Made by a program: the position numbers and the translations under genes. The notes under the pieces are model-generated. The model was not told the DNA's origin, made no database searches, and saw nothing but the letters and a program-made list of their open reading frames with translations. From Bacteroidota bacterium (GTDB taxonomy: Bacteria > Bacteroidota > Ignavibacteria > Kryptoniales > JAKASW01), in assembly GCA_021789975.1 (NCBI GenBank), contig JAJYIT010000003.1, forward strand, positions 62,001 through 126,000: a stretch of 64,000 nt of DNA, in the 5' to 3' direction. Positions 1 through 8,347 of this stretch are shown piece by piece (position 1 is the first letter of the stretch; each line of letters opens with the position of its first letter).

Positions 1-506
1 CGCAGCAATTTGAGAACTTCTATTTCACGCTTCGACATTCCGATCTCCGGCTGCGAGGGTGGGATATTATCCAATTGCAGGGAGCGGAGCAGACAGAGAG
101 CCTTTCTTCCAACACTTCCCGACATACGCACTCCGCCTTCAGCCACCACTCTGATTCCTTCGACTATCTTTTCTACCGGCTCCTTCTTCAGCAAATAACC
201 GGATGCGCCGGACCGGATGGCGTGGATTATTGTGTCTTCATCCTCCGATGCTGTGAGGACAATGATACCGATCCAAGGGTATTTAATTTTGATTTCGTTC
301 GCCGCGCCCAGACCGTTCAGCGCCGGCGCTTCGATGTCTATTAGAACGGCATCAACAGCGCTATCGTCGGCGAGTATGGTCAGAAGCTCAGTGCCGTCCT
401 TTGCGCGGAACTTACACCGGACATCATCCGAAAATGTCTCTAACTTCTCTTCAATCGAACGTGCAAAGGACTCGTTGCTTTCAACAATTGCTACTAATTT
501 GCCCAT
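1..506 (-). CDS. NarL/FixJ-type response regulator, partial (C-terminus beyond window)
   Basis: Reading the minus strand from the ATG at 506 gives an uninterrupted frame to the window edge. It begins MGKLVAIVESNESFARS and carries a receiver domain: phosphoacceptor Asp57 in VLIDIEAPALNG, the switch Thr in IVLTASED and the Lys in GYLLKKEPV. The last visible residues, MSKREIEVLKLL, match the start of a LuxR-type helix-turn-helix, whose remainder lies outside. The acidic pocket is thin: only Glu9 appears where two acids are usual, so phosphorylation chemistry may be altered. The usual role is transcription control after phosphorylation by a sensor kinase, but no cognate kinase is adjacent. A GTG at 515 is an alternative start; no convincing ribosome-binding site distinguishes them. 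Confidence 0.88.
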   Translation of the reverse strand, partial: MGKLVAIVESNESFARSIEEKLETFSDDVRCKFRAKDGTELLTILADDSAVDAVLIDIEAPALNGLGAANEIKIKYPWIGIIVLTASEDEDTIIHAIRSGASGYLLKKEPVEKIVEGIRVVAEGGVRMSGSVGRKALCLLRSLQLDNIPPSQPEIGMSKREIEVLKLL

Positions 507-854
507 GCCAATCACATTCTGTTCGTGCTTCTGAGTAGCGCTCTAACGGGGTACTTCCAGCATAACTATCACATCCAAGTCAGGCAATACGTCATATGCC
601 CTATACACCCATGAACGCGCGCTGCAAATCGGTTCCACTCTTTCTAAATCTGGTTGAACGGCGGCGTCCAAATCTTCGATCACCTTTGATCTATGTCTTC
701 CAGGACAATCAAGAATCTAAAACAACGCCGGACAGAGAAACAACAGACATATTTTGGAAAGAAGAGACATTAAAAACAAGAAATGAACCCATCGGGTGGA
801 ATCCTCCTGGTTAGAAGAGAAAGTTCCTTCAAGCCGGCTTTTCGCAATAAACAG
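507..854. other. Intergenic stretch without a recognisable gene
   Basis: About 350 bases lie between the response regulator start (minus) and the 3' end of the purine permease (minus). The short open frames here have no family resemblance and no ribosome-binding site. It presumably holds the response regulator promoter, but I see no clear -35/-10 pair or strong terminator. Confidence 0.5.
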
Positions 855-2219
855 TCATACCATCAGCGCAAGTACTGAAAACGCGTCGATCACGAGAAGC
901 ATCCAGCCTATCTCGCTCCGTTTTCCCACGGCGAGTTTGATTAGGGTCCATGAGATGAATCCCCAGACTATACCCTGTGTTATCGAATAAGTGAGAGGAA
1001 TTAGGACCATCGCGAAAAACGCTGGAAAAGCATCGTCGAATTTCGTCCAGTTGATTTTCAATACCGGTTTCATCATGAAGGCGCCCACGAGTACAAGAGC
1101 CGGAGCAGTAGCTATCGGTGGAACGACTGATAGTAGTGGCGAGAAAAACATAAACGGCAAGAACAACACCCCCGCCGTCACCGCCGTCAATCCGGTTCTT
1201 CCTCCTTCTTCAACTCCCGTTGCCGATTCGATGTAGGCGGTCCCGGGGCTCGAACCGAATAGACCTGCTATGGTCGTCGAGATAGCATCGACTATCAGAG
1301 ATCGTTTCAATTCCCTCGGCTCGCCATTCTCGTCAACAATGTCCGCAGCTTCCGCCACTCCGATAAAAGTAGATAGTGAATCGAACATGTCTGTGAAGAG
1401 CATCGAGAAAATCACGGGGAACATTGCAAGTCTAAGGGAACCGAGGAGATCCAGCTTGAAGAGGACGCTGAAATCGGGAATGGAAACAACGCCCTTCCAT
1501 GTCACGAGAGTCGGAACACCGGCGTTTATTGCAGACGCGTCTCCGTACCACCTCCCGATCGGGATTGCAAGCAACGTAGTTACGGCTATGCCCAGCACCA
1601 TAGCTCCCTTCATTCTCTTCACAACCAATATCGAGGTTACGATCAAGCCTGCCAGGAAGGTGAGGACCACCGGATTCATTTTAGCTATCCCGACTAGCGT
1701 CGCAGGATTACCGACGACAAATTTCGCGTTTGCGAAGCCGATGAAGGCAATGAACAGCCCGATGCCAGCAGCAATGGCATAGCGGAGTTGTTTTGCGATT
1801 GCCCCGACGATCATGTTGCGAACATTGAATGCTGAAAGAAGAATGAACACGATTCCCGACCAGAACACCGCGCCCAAAGCAGTTTCCCATCGAACGCCCA
1901 AGCCAAGGACGACCGAATAAGCAAAGAATGCGTTGAGTCCCATGCCGGGCGCGACCGCAATCGGATTGTGCGCGTAAACTCCCATGGCGATGGAGCTGAA
2001 TGCGGTCACAAGCACGGTCGCGGTTAACACGCCACTGAACGGCATGCCGGCGGCGGACAAAATCGAAGGATTGACGACAATGATGTACATCATTGCGAGA
2101 AAAGTCGTCATCCCGGCAATGATTTCGGTTTTGACGTCGGTGCGGTCGTGATCACTTATCCTGCCGGGAATTCTCGGCCGGAATAATGCAAGGTGGTCAA
2201 CTTCGGAATTGTTTTTCAC
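855..2219 (-). CDS. NCS2/AzgA-family purine permease
   Basis: A 454-residue polytopic inner-membrane protein of the AzgA/PbuG-like (COG2252) branch of nucleobase transporters, predicted to import hypoxanthine, guanine or adenine by proton symport. Supporting features are the N-terminal GMTTFLAMMYIIVVNPSIL segment, the ALGAVFWSG and GIGLFIAFIGF membrane stretches, the FTDMFDSLSTFIGVAEAA motif and the SSPGTAYIESATGVEEGGRT signature. The length is normal for the family. The start is GTG at 2219, chosen because AGGAGG sits at the right distance upstream. It stands alone, divergent from the acetyltransferase gene. I see no purine riboswitch in the short upstream region. The exact base transported cannot be told from sequence. 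Confidence 0.93.
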   Translation of the reverse strand: MKNNSEVDHLALFRPRIPGRISDHDRTDVKTEIIAGMTTFLAMMYIIVVNPSILSAAGMPFSGVLTATVLVTAFSSIAMGVYAHNPIAVAPGMGLNAFFAYSVVLGLGVRWETALGAVFWSGIVFILLSAFNVRNMIVGAIAKQLRYAIAAGIGLFIAFIGFANAKFVVGNPATLVGIAKMNPVVLTFLAGLIVTSILVVKRMKGAMVLGIAVTTLLAIPIGRWYGDASAINAGVPTLVTWKGVVSIPDFSVLFKLDLLGSLRLAMFPVIFSMLFTDMFDSLSTFIGVAEAADIVDENGEPRELKRSLIVDAISTTIAGLFGSSPGTAYIESATGVEEGGRTGLTAVTAGVLFLPFMFFSPLLSVVPPIATAPALVLVGAFMMKPVLKINWTKFDDAFPAFFAMVLIPLTYSITQGIVWGFISWTLIKLAVGKRSEIGWMLLVIDAFSVLALMV

Positions 2220-2368
2220 ACAGCCCTCCTACGCATGACTCATTCAGGTATCTCAAGAAATTAAAACTCCGGGTCATTAAATAGAAAGATTAGTTTTGTG
2301 TTTCGGTGACAGCGTGGATATATTCAGACATTGACTAACGCAGTGCAACTCTTCATGCAGAGGGTAAG

Positions 2369-2878
2369 ATGGAACAAAGGACGAAGAGGGACATTAGAGT
2401 GAAGATTAGACCGGCTGAAGAAAAAGAAGCCGGCAAGGTTCTGGAATTCATAAAATATCTCGCCGAGTACGAACTGCTCCCCGGGGAGGTGACTGCAACT
2501 GAAGAACTCATAAGAGAGAATGTCTTTCATAAGCACGGGGCGGAAGTAGTATTTGCAGAGATTGATGGCACACCAGTCGGTTTTGCACTCTTCTTTCACA
2601 ACTTCTCTACATTCCTAGGCAAACCGGGTATCTACCTCGAGGACCTTTTCGTCAAGCCCGAACACAGGGGAAAGGGAGTCGGAAAGGATCTCCTGATGTA
2701 TCTTGCTAAGCTGGCAATTGAGCGCGGCTGCGGGCGATTCGAGTGGGCTGTGCTAAACTGGAATCAAAGTGCGATCTCTTTCTACGAATCTCTGGGAGCT
2801 AGGCCGATGAACGAGTGGAAAATCTACCGGCTCTCGGGCACAGACCTGGAAAGAGTGGCGGGGATGGCAACTGAATAG
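2369..2878 (+). CDS. GNAT-family N-acetyltransferase, diamine/thialysine acetyltransferase-like
   Basis: A 169-residue cytoplasmic GNAT enzyme resembling the spermidine/spermine and thialysine N-acetyltransferase branch. The acetyl-CoA binding loop is seen in VKPEHRGKGVGKDLL, preceded by GIYLEDLFV and followed by WAVLNWNQSAISFYESLGA, the usual SSAT-like C-terminal signature. It would transfer acetyl from acetyl-CoA to a primary amine such as a polyamine or a lysine analogue; the substrate is inference. The start is uncertain: ATG at 2369 gives the longest protein, but GTG at 2399 has a better ribosome-binding site (AAGAGGG) and begins exactly where family members start (VKIRPAEE). It is monocistronic, convergent with the small cupredoxin-like gene across a strong hairpin. 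Confidence 0.92.
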   Translation: MEQRTKRDIRVKIRPAEEKEAGKVLEFIKYLAEYELLPGEVTATEELIRENVFHKHGAEVVFAEIDGTPVGFALFFHNFSTFLGKPGIYLEDLFVKPEHRGKGVGKDLLMYLAKLAIERGCGRFEWAVLNWNQSAISFYESLGARPMNEWKIYRLSGTDLERVAGMATE

Positions 2879-2900
2879 CCAACTGTTATCGGCCATCGGG

Positions 2901-2929
2901 CTTGTGCGGGAGTTGATCTCCTGCACAAG
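2901..2929. terminator. Bidirectional terminator-like hairpin between convergent genes
   Basis: CTTGTGCGGGAG at 2901-2912 pairs with CTCCTGCACAAG at 2918-2929 over 12 positions (one G-T pair) around a 5-base loop. It lies between the 3' ends of the acetyltransferase and the cupredoxin-like gene. There is no T-run on either side, so it may act as a bidirectional or Rho-assisted terminator. Confidence 0.6.
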
Positions 2930-2941
2930 AGCACCGCAGAA

Positions 2942-3247
2942 TCATATCACGATCATTACCGGCGGGCTGTTCAGCCCTCTTGCATGATGCTCATTTCCAT
3001 GACAATGGACGGTATACTCGTATGTCCCCGGTTCGGCATTCTCACTGAGTTGGACGGCTAGAGTGCCATTAGTACTTTCGAATGTGTTACCTCCTGCGAG
3101 CGGACATTTCCTCGGTGAGAACCAAATCGTGAAATCCGTTCCGTCGGAAGTTTGCCAGGCAGCAGGACCTGACCCTTTGGCGATTTCATATTTCGGCACA
3201 GCATATTCCCCTCCGAGCTTTGCGATCTGACAATTTGGTGAGCCCAT
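2942..3247 (-). CDS. Small cupredoxin-like protein without export signal
   Basis: A 101-residue protein of beta-rich composition. Its C-terminal third, GTYEYTVHCHGNEHHARG then SPPVMIVI, resembles the copper-site end of plastocyanin-type cupredoxins (aromatic-x-V-x-C-x-x-H region, then a last strand). Candidate ligands are His81, Cys82, His83, His87 and His88; Cys6 and Cys48 are also present. No signal peptide or lipobox is seen, so it would stay in the cytoplasm, unlike most cupredoxins. The ATG at 3247 has an upstream AAAGG. Neighbours give no pathway. A metal role is inference; it could equally be a beta-sandwich with no metal. Confidence 0.6.
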   Translation of the reverse strand: MGSPNCQIAKLGGEYAVPKYEIAKGSGPAAWQTSDGTDFTIWFSPRKCPLAGGNTFESTNGTLAVQLSENAEPGTYEYTVHCHGNEHHARGLNSPPVMIVI

Positions 3248-3333
3248 ATCTTTTCCCTTTCTCCTTTTTGTTAGTATTCAGATTATGACCTGTGGTAGCG
3301 ATCGGTAACACCCTATGTTTGTGTGGATTAAAC

Positions 3334-5916
3334 TCAATGATACTTGCTACCGTTTTTCTGAAGCAATTTCCGGTACCTCCTGTCCGCTCTCAGTCCCTTC
3401 ATTTCAGGGGCGTTCTCTACTTCCGCAGGCGAATAACCTTTCTTGAACGCCTTCAAGAGCAGCGCTATTGCTGTATTGCGGTCGCCTAATTCTTCATAGG
3501 TCATTGCCGCGTGTCCAAGAAGGACGGTGTTGTTCGGCGCGAGATTGAGAGCCCTCACGAGCAACGATCGCGCCTTTTCCTTTTTTCCCAGGGCAGCATA
3601 GTAGCCGGCGATCTGGCCGGTCAACTCCGCATTCTCCGGACTGAGTTCCAGAACCGCCTCGGCCTTCTTCACTGCCATCAGGTAAGCATTCACGGAGTTT
3701 TCCATTCTGCCAAGCTCCGAATATGCGGCCGCGAGATTGGCCCACACCGTGTAATCCTTGTCGTCCAGCTCAAGAGCGTGCTCGTAAGCAAAAGCTGCCA
3801 TTGAAATATTTCCCTGGTAATAGAGCAGGGTGCCGAGATTGGAGTAGCCATGATAATTCGGCTGCAAGGCGATAGACTTCTCGAAAACTGCCCGCGCCGA
3901 GTCCCACCAGTTCAAATAGAAGTACATTGCGCCGAGGTTATTGTAACCGCGATAATTGTCCGGAGTAAGATCCACGACCTTTTGGTATTCACAGGAAGCC
4001 TCGCGAGTCCGGCCTAAAGAGAAATAGTAGTGACCGAGATCGTTGTGAAACCCCCAATACGTGGGATTGATACTGACAGCTCTTTTGTAGGCTTGCTCCG
4101 CCTGCGCAGTGTCGCCGAGATTACCGTATGCACCTCCAAGACCCGAGTATGCCCGGCCGCTGAACGGATCCACCAGTATCGCCTCCTTGAATTGGGCAAC
4201 AGCTTTCTCGTTTTGACCGGTACCGGCATATATCATTCCGAGTGTAATGCGTACGGGCACGAGTTGACCGTTCAGTCGGACCGCTTTTGCACAATAGGCA
4301 ATGGCACTGTCGGCGCAATTCGGATCCTTATCATTTTCAAACTTGATCCAGTACGATTCACCCAGCCCGGCATAGGCGAGAGCATAGTGGGAGTCGATGC
4401 GGACAGCTCTTCCAAAAAGGATCGCGGCAGTATCGAGATTTTCCATCCGCTCGTATCTTTGCAAGTAACCACGACCCTGAAGATACAATTCGTATGCTGC
4501 GGACTTTCGAGTCTGCCCCGCACGGAGGAGTTGAACAGATTGCGGCTCAAGATTGATGTTAAGAAGAGAGGTTGCGGCTTCCACAATACCATCCTGGAGC
4601 AAAGAAAGATTCGCAGAAGCCTCATCGAACACGTAGGACCTGAGTTGTCTTAACGTGGCAGGGTCCACCAGGTTGAGCGTCAGTCGAAATCCGTTTCCCA
4701 TATGCTGCAGTGTTCCGGTGACAACGAGATTCGCACCGAAAACCCTCCGTGCTTGACTCGGACTCTGGACTTCGTTGCTCCACACTTCACTGCTTGCCAC
4801 CACCCAGAGCGATCCGGTCGACGGCTGGAATTGCGTGAGCTTGCTCGTCAGAGTTTCCATCAGCCCTCCGCTCATTGCGGTCTCTTTCTGGTCACAACCG
4901 ATGCACTTGAAAGGCAGAACGACAATATGCTTTTCAGTTGGAACTCCAGCGCTGCCCGCCCAGTCAAGAAATGCCCGCCAGCCAATTGGTGCAAAGATCA
5001 GCAGTGCTGTGACTATTACAATCCCAATTGTAGTTTTTCCTTTCCCCAAACGCGCGTTACCTGAAGGTTTGTTGATTCCTGACTTCACAGTCCATCGTCT
5101 GACATCGATATTCAATTTCTTCAGGGGCAACAGGAGCTCTTCGGCTGTCTGAAATCTATTTCGCGCATCCTTCTGCAAAAGACGCATAATCAACGAGTTC
5201 AGACTTTCCGGAATATTCCGACGGAGGGTTATCGGCTGGACAGGTTCGTTGTAGACTATGGAATAGAAGAGCGCCGCTTCGTGGTCGCCTTCAAACGGCC
5301 GCCTGCCGGTCACCATTTCGTATAAGACAACTCCGACAGAAAACAGGTCGGTCCTTGCATCGACGGGACCGTTTTGAATTTGTTCGGGTGACATGTAAGC
5401 AGCCGTCCCGGCACGCGACCCGGTCGTTGCACCTCCGGCTGGCCCCGCCAGCATTGCCAGACCAAAGTCAACAATCTTCACGACCTCTTCCTTCGTGATG
5501 AGTATGTTGGCCGGTTTTATATCGCAATGAATTATACCGGCGCCATGTGCCCTTTTCAATCCCTCTGCTATTTGGATCGCGATCCCGATTGATTCACCTA
5601 CATCGAGACGACCCCGGTCGATTCTCTTTTGGAGTGTCTCACCTTCATACAGAGCCATACAAATGAAGGAACGTCCGTCGTCGGTTTTGTCAATTTCATG
5701 GATCACACCGATATTCGGATGGTCTAGTGCCGAAGCAGCCTGAGCTTCCCGGAAGAAGCGTCTCTCCGCATCTTCATCGCGAGTCAACTCCGCCGGCAAA
5801 AACTTTAGAGCGACGTTCCGATTCAGCTTCGTGTCTTCGGCTTTATAGACAACGCCCATTCCCCCTTCGCCGAGTTTGCCGAGAATCCTGTAATGGCCGA
5901 CCGTTGTCCCTATCAT
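3334..5916 (-). CDS. Membrane Ser/Thr protein kinase with TolB-like and TPR domains
   Basis: An 860-residue one-component signalling protein. Residues 8-265 are a eukaryotic-type kinase: glycine loop GEGGMG (16-21), Lys38, alpha-C Glu57, catalytic Asp132, Mg-binding DFG at 150-152, and GTAAYMSPEQ. The catalytic loop reads HCD rather than HRD, making it a non-RD kinase. A single membrane span lies near 296-318. Residues about 330-440 look like the TolB/FlgO-type amino-terminal domain (HIVVLPFKC, GANLVVTGTLQ). From about 470 to the C-terminus run many TPR units (for example AYAGLGESYWIKFENDKD, SGLGGAYGNLGDTAQAEQAY). The kinase would sit in the cytoplasm with the TPR array outside. It starts 16 bases after the peptidase gene, with no separate ribosome-binding site, so the two are probably co-transcribed and translationally coupled. 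Confidence 0.93.
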   Translation of the reverse strand: MIGTTVGHYRILGKLGEGGMGVVYKAEDTKLNRNVALKFLPAELTRDEDAERRFFREAQAASALDHPNIGVIHEIDKTDDGRSFICMALYEGETLQKRIDRGRLDVGESIGIAIQIAEGLKRAHGAGIIHCDIKPANILITKEEVVKIVDFGLAMLAGPAGGATTGSRAGTAAYMSPEQIQNGPVDARTDLFSVGVVLYEMVTGRRPFEGDHEAALFYSIVYNEPVQPITLRRNIPESLNSLIMRLLQKDARNRFQTAEELLLPLKKLNIDVRRWTVKSGINKPSGNARLGKGKTTIGIVIVTALLIFAPIGWRAFLDWAGSAGVPTEKHIVVLPFKCIGCDQKETAMSGGLMETLTSKLTQFQPSTGSLWVVASSEVWSNEVQSPSQARRVFGANLVVTGTLQHMGNGFRLTLNLVDPATLRQLRSYVFDEASANLSLLQDGIVEAATSLLNINLEPQSVQLLRAGQTRKSAAYELYLQGRGYLQRYERMENLDTAAILFGRAVRIDSHYALAYAGLGESYWIKFENDKDPNCADSAIAYCAKAVRLNGQLVPVRITLGMIYAGTGQNEKAVAQFKEAILVDPFSGRAYSGLGGAYGNLGDTAQAEQAYKRAVSINPTYWGFHNDLGHYYFSLGRTREASCEYQKVVDLTPDNYRGYNNLGAMYFYLNWWDSARAVFEKSIALQPNYHGYSNLGTLLYYQGNISMAAFAYEHALELDDKDYTVWANLAAAYSELGRMENSVNAYLMAVKKAEAVLELSPENAELTGQIAGYYAALGKKEKARSLLVRALNLAPNNTVLLGHAAMTYEELGDRNTAIALLLKAFKKGYSPAEVENAPEMKGLRADRRYRKLLQKNGSKYH

Positions 5917-5932
5917 GGCTGGTTGCCGGTAG

Positions 5933-7363
5933 TTACCTGGTGTTTGCTGCTATGACGTCATCTATAGCCGCGGCACACACAGGATCGAAACCTACAAGGC
6001 TCAATGAGAACATCCGGCAGTCGGCGGAGGGGCGGTAAAGACCTTTCGATACATACCCTGCACCTTCGAAGGCACCGACTTTTCCCGAAAATTCCGTCTT
6101 CTTCAGAATCTCGTCCGTTTGTTTTATCAACGGTTCGCGCTTCTGATAGTAATCAGGCGCGAGACGGTCCAGTTTGCCGCGTAAAGCTTCGAGACTATCG
6201 AACTCCGATTTCTCCCACGGGGTCGGTACCGGTGTCTCGGGGGCGATAAATTCCTTCCACTTTATCGATTCGCGAGAGGCTATCGACGTCAAATTCGGCT
6301 CCCACGGCTCAGCCCCTTTAGGGTAGAATTCGTTGTAAGATACCTGCGAAGTATAATACTCGTCTCCAAGTCCTGCGAAGCAGTGCCCGAACTCATGAAC
6401 ATATACATAGTCCATCTGCCATTCCTGTCCGGGAGCATCGCTCTTTGTGTATGTGGTCGTGTACAGATTGTAGATTCCTCCGCCGCCATAGCGGTCGTCG
6501 TTGATGAGTACGGTTATGTAGTCGTACGGCACAATGCCGGCAATATCGCGGAGTGTCCGGTTGTCATCAATCAGTACATACCTCGCACTGCCGAAAGTAT
6601 TGTACGTACTGTTCAGCGCGGTATTCTTCCACACGTTCTTGTCCGGCTTGTCAATGCCCGATTCAGCAGACTCAACCTCGATGGCCCTAATATTGAAATC
6701 TGCTCTGTGCTCTTTGAACGGACTTGTATTCAAGAGCACCTCAGCGAAGTGCTTCGCGCCGTTTCGGAATTTCTCCATATCCTGTTTGGTATAGCCGTCT
6801 CCAATGATTACTATATCGACTTTGGTTTCAGGAGGGCCATTGTTCACAACGTCGTACGATGGATACCTATGCCTGGGTTCTCTGTTGATCTCAGTCGAGT
6901 CGTTCGGGTCGATTGTCGTGGCGAAGACTTCGCGGAAAGCCAGCTTCTGGCCGGAAGCCACGAACTTGTCGCGCCGTGAAATCGAGATCATGACGCGCTT
7001 CTTAGGGAATGGGAAACGCACAGTCTCGTTAAATGTTCGTGTTGTCCCGCCTATTGCCTCGTCGGTGGTTTGCCACTCGTTGAACATAGTCGAATACCCA
7101 TGCGAGTAGATGAGGGCGTTCGTTTCGAGGTCGAACACTCGAAGCAGATAATCGCCGCGGTTAAGGTTGTCAACGAGTTGTTTCTTACTCCCCGCCCAGG
7201 AGCCTTCATAATAGACTTTATCAAGCGATATCGACTCCTGCCCCTTTGTTCCCGCATGGTAGTAGTCGACCCGCATTGTAGAGTCTGAAAAATAATTCTC
7301 GAAATCCTGTCCGAATGCACTTGTGGATATAAAAAGAATTAACACTGACAGAGATAGTTTCAC
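5933..7363 (-). CDS. Secreted metallopeptidase of the M64 (IgA peptidase) family
   Basis: A 476-residue exported zinc peptidase. Residues 1-19 form a signal peptide (MKLSLSVLILFISTSAFGQ). An N-terminal beta domain of M64_N type (about 25-160) precedes the catalytic domain, which opens with KVDIVIIGDGYTK and contains HEFGH at 323-327 followed by GLGDEYY with candidate third ligand Asp334. Family members cleave extracellular proteins; the IgA name comes from the founding enzyme and need not apply here. No type IX sorting domain is present, so it may end in the periplasm or leave by another route. The start is GTG at 7363, supported by GGGAGG upstream. It is the first gene of a probable pair with the TPR kinase. 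Confidence 0.92.
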   Translation of the reverse strand: MKLSLSVLILFISTSAFGQDFENYFSDSTMRVDYYHAGTKGQESISLDKVYYEGSWAGSKKQLVDNLNRGDYLLRVFDLETNALIYSHGYSTMFNEWQTTDEAIGGTTRTFNETVRFPFPKKRVMISISRRDKFVASGQKLAFREVFATTIDPNDSTEINREPRHRYPSYDVVNNGPPETKVDIVIIGDGYTKQDMEKFRNGAKHFAEVLLNTSPFKEHRADFNIRAIEVESAESGIDKPDKNVWKNTALNSTYNTFGSARYVLIDDNRTLRDIAGIVPYDYITVLINDDRYGGGGIYNLYTTTYTKSDAPGQEWQMDYVYVHEFGHCFAGLGDEYYTSQVSYNEFYPKGAEPWEPNLTSIASRESIKWKEFIAPETPVPTPWEKSEFDSLEALRGKLDRLAPDYYQKREPLIKQTDEILKKTEFSGKVGAFEGAGYVSKGLYRPSADCRMFSLSLVGFDPVCAAAIDDVIAANTR

Positions 7364-7687
7364 TTTGCCTCCCGACTATTTACCTGAGTGTAGGGTCCGA
7401 CAATTATCTTTGATAGGAAATGGGAATATCAAGCGGACAGAAGCCTCGAAGGCTTCCTGCAGAAGCAATAATTTTCTTTTCACTTCTTGCCCTTCATAGA
7501 ATGCGGGTCACGACTGAGGTACTTCGCAATAGGACTATTGGTTGCTGCCCGCCTCGAAGCACGCACGACTCGGAACAACTCCCAAAATGTAACGGGATTT
7601 ACGAGCAGAGTCAAGTTTGGTGTGGTTCCATGGTTGGCGAGTTTTCAAGAAAGATGCTAACTTCAAAAAGACAAGGGAGGTCGGATT
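7364..7687. other. Divergent intergenic region, no gene seen
   Basis: About 320 bases between the divergent peptidase and lipoprotein genes. It should hold both promoters, but I cannot identify a convincing -35/-10 pair. The ribosome-binding site AAGGGAGG at its right edge serves the lipoprotein gene. Confidence 0.5.
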
Positions 7688-8086
7688 TTGAAGTACGTTT
7701 TAGTCCTCGCAGCGAGTTTGATTCTCGGATTCAGTTCGTGTCAAGTCAACAACACGGTCGTGGGAGGTGGAACGACAATTAACGGCATAACTTTCAGCGT
7801 CGACACTTTATATATGCAAACCGGCGGTTCCGGCGAACTCGTAGTGGGTGGTCTTGCAAGAAACTCGTCCAAGACGACGATAACCTCTCCGTGGTACATC
7901 GAAGCACAGTTCTACACCGACTCCACATTTGTCACAAAACTCGGAGGAAGCAACACACAGATCGGTGTACCACTATCCCCCGGCCAGCAGACATTCTGGA
8001 AGATATTTTTCTCCACATCGACTGTGGACGTTCGGCAATTCCCAAATTTTACAGTGTCGAGCCTTAGAGCTTATTACAGCAATTAG
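7688..8086 (+). CDS. Small lipoprotein with FxLYD-like beta domain
   Basis: A 132-residue predicted lipoprotein. The signal segment MKYVLVLAASLILGFSSC ends in a lipobox with Cys18. The mature part resembles the FxLYD extracellular beta-sandwich: a GELVVGGLARNSSKTTI strand-turn, YIEAQFYTDSTFV, then LSPGQQTFWKIFF. Such domains are found on surface lipoproteins of many bacteria and have no assigned catalytic role. The start codon is TTG at 7688, chosen because AAGGGAGG lies seven bases upstream and the frame begins cleanly with the signal peptide. A 13-bp inverted repeat follows the gene. Function is unknown. Confidence 0.75.
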   Translation: MKYVLVLAASLILGFSSCQVNNTVVGGGTTINGITFSVDTLYMQTGGSGELVVGGLARNSSKTTITSPWYIEAQFYTDSTFVTKLGGSNTQIGVPLSPGQQTFWKIFFSTSTVDVRQFPNFTVSSLRAYYSN

Positions 8087-8115
8087 CTTCGAAATGTGGT
8101 GAGAGTTGCGCGACT

Positions 8116-8161
8116 GAAGATTTCCTTCATCCTTGCACATGCTCCTCCGAAGGAAATCTTC
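8116..8161 (+). terminator. Perfect 13-bp inverted repeat downstream of lipoprotein gene
   Basis: GAAGATTTCCTTC at 8116-8128 is exactly complementary to GAAGGAAATCTTC at 8149-8161, with a 20-base loop. It begins 30 bases after the lipoprotein stop codon. There is no following T-run, so it may stabilise the mRNA 3' end rather than terminate by itself. Confidence 0.55.
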
Positions 8162-8347
8162 GTCATGGACCCTGGCAAGGTCGCCCATGTTGTTGTATTT
8201 CGAAATCCACGACGTTTAATTCCTTTGCTTAGGATCAGGGATAGAAGCAGGTTTCAGATGGACCTCAACCATACTAAGACTCGAATATAACTTTTCTACA
8301 TACAGAGTCTTTGATGAACGCAAGACAACTTTAACGGGAGGTTTGCG

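Noticed and set aside
1270-1782. Long open frame on the plus strand opposite the purine permease
   Set aside because: It is antisense to a well-supported gene, has no ribosome-binding site and its translation has no family features.
4030-4653. 207-codon plus-strand frame opposite the TPR kinase
   Set aside because: It lies fully inside the TPR region on the other strand; composition follows from the codon bias of the real gene.
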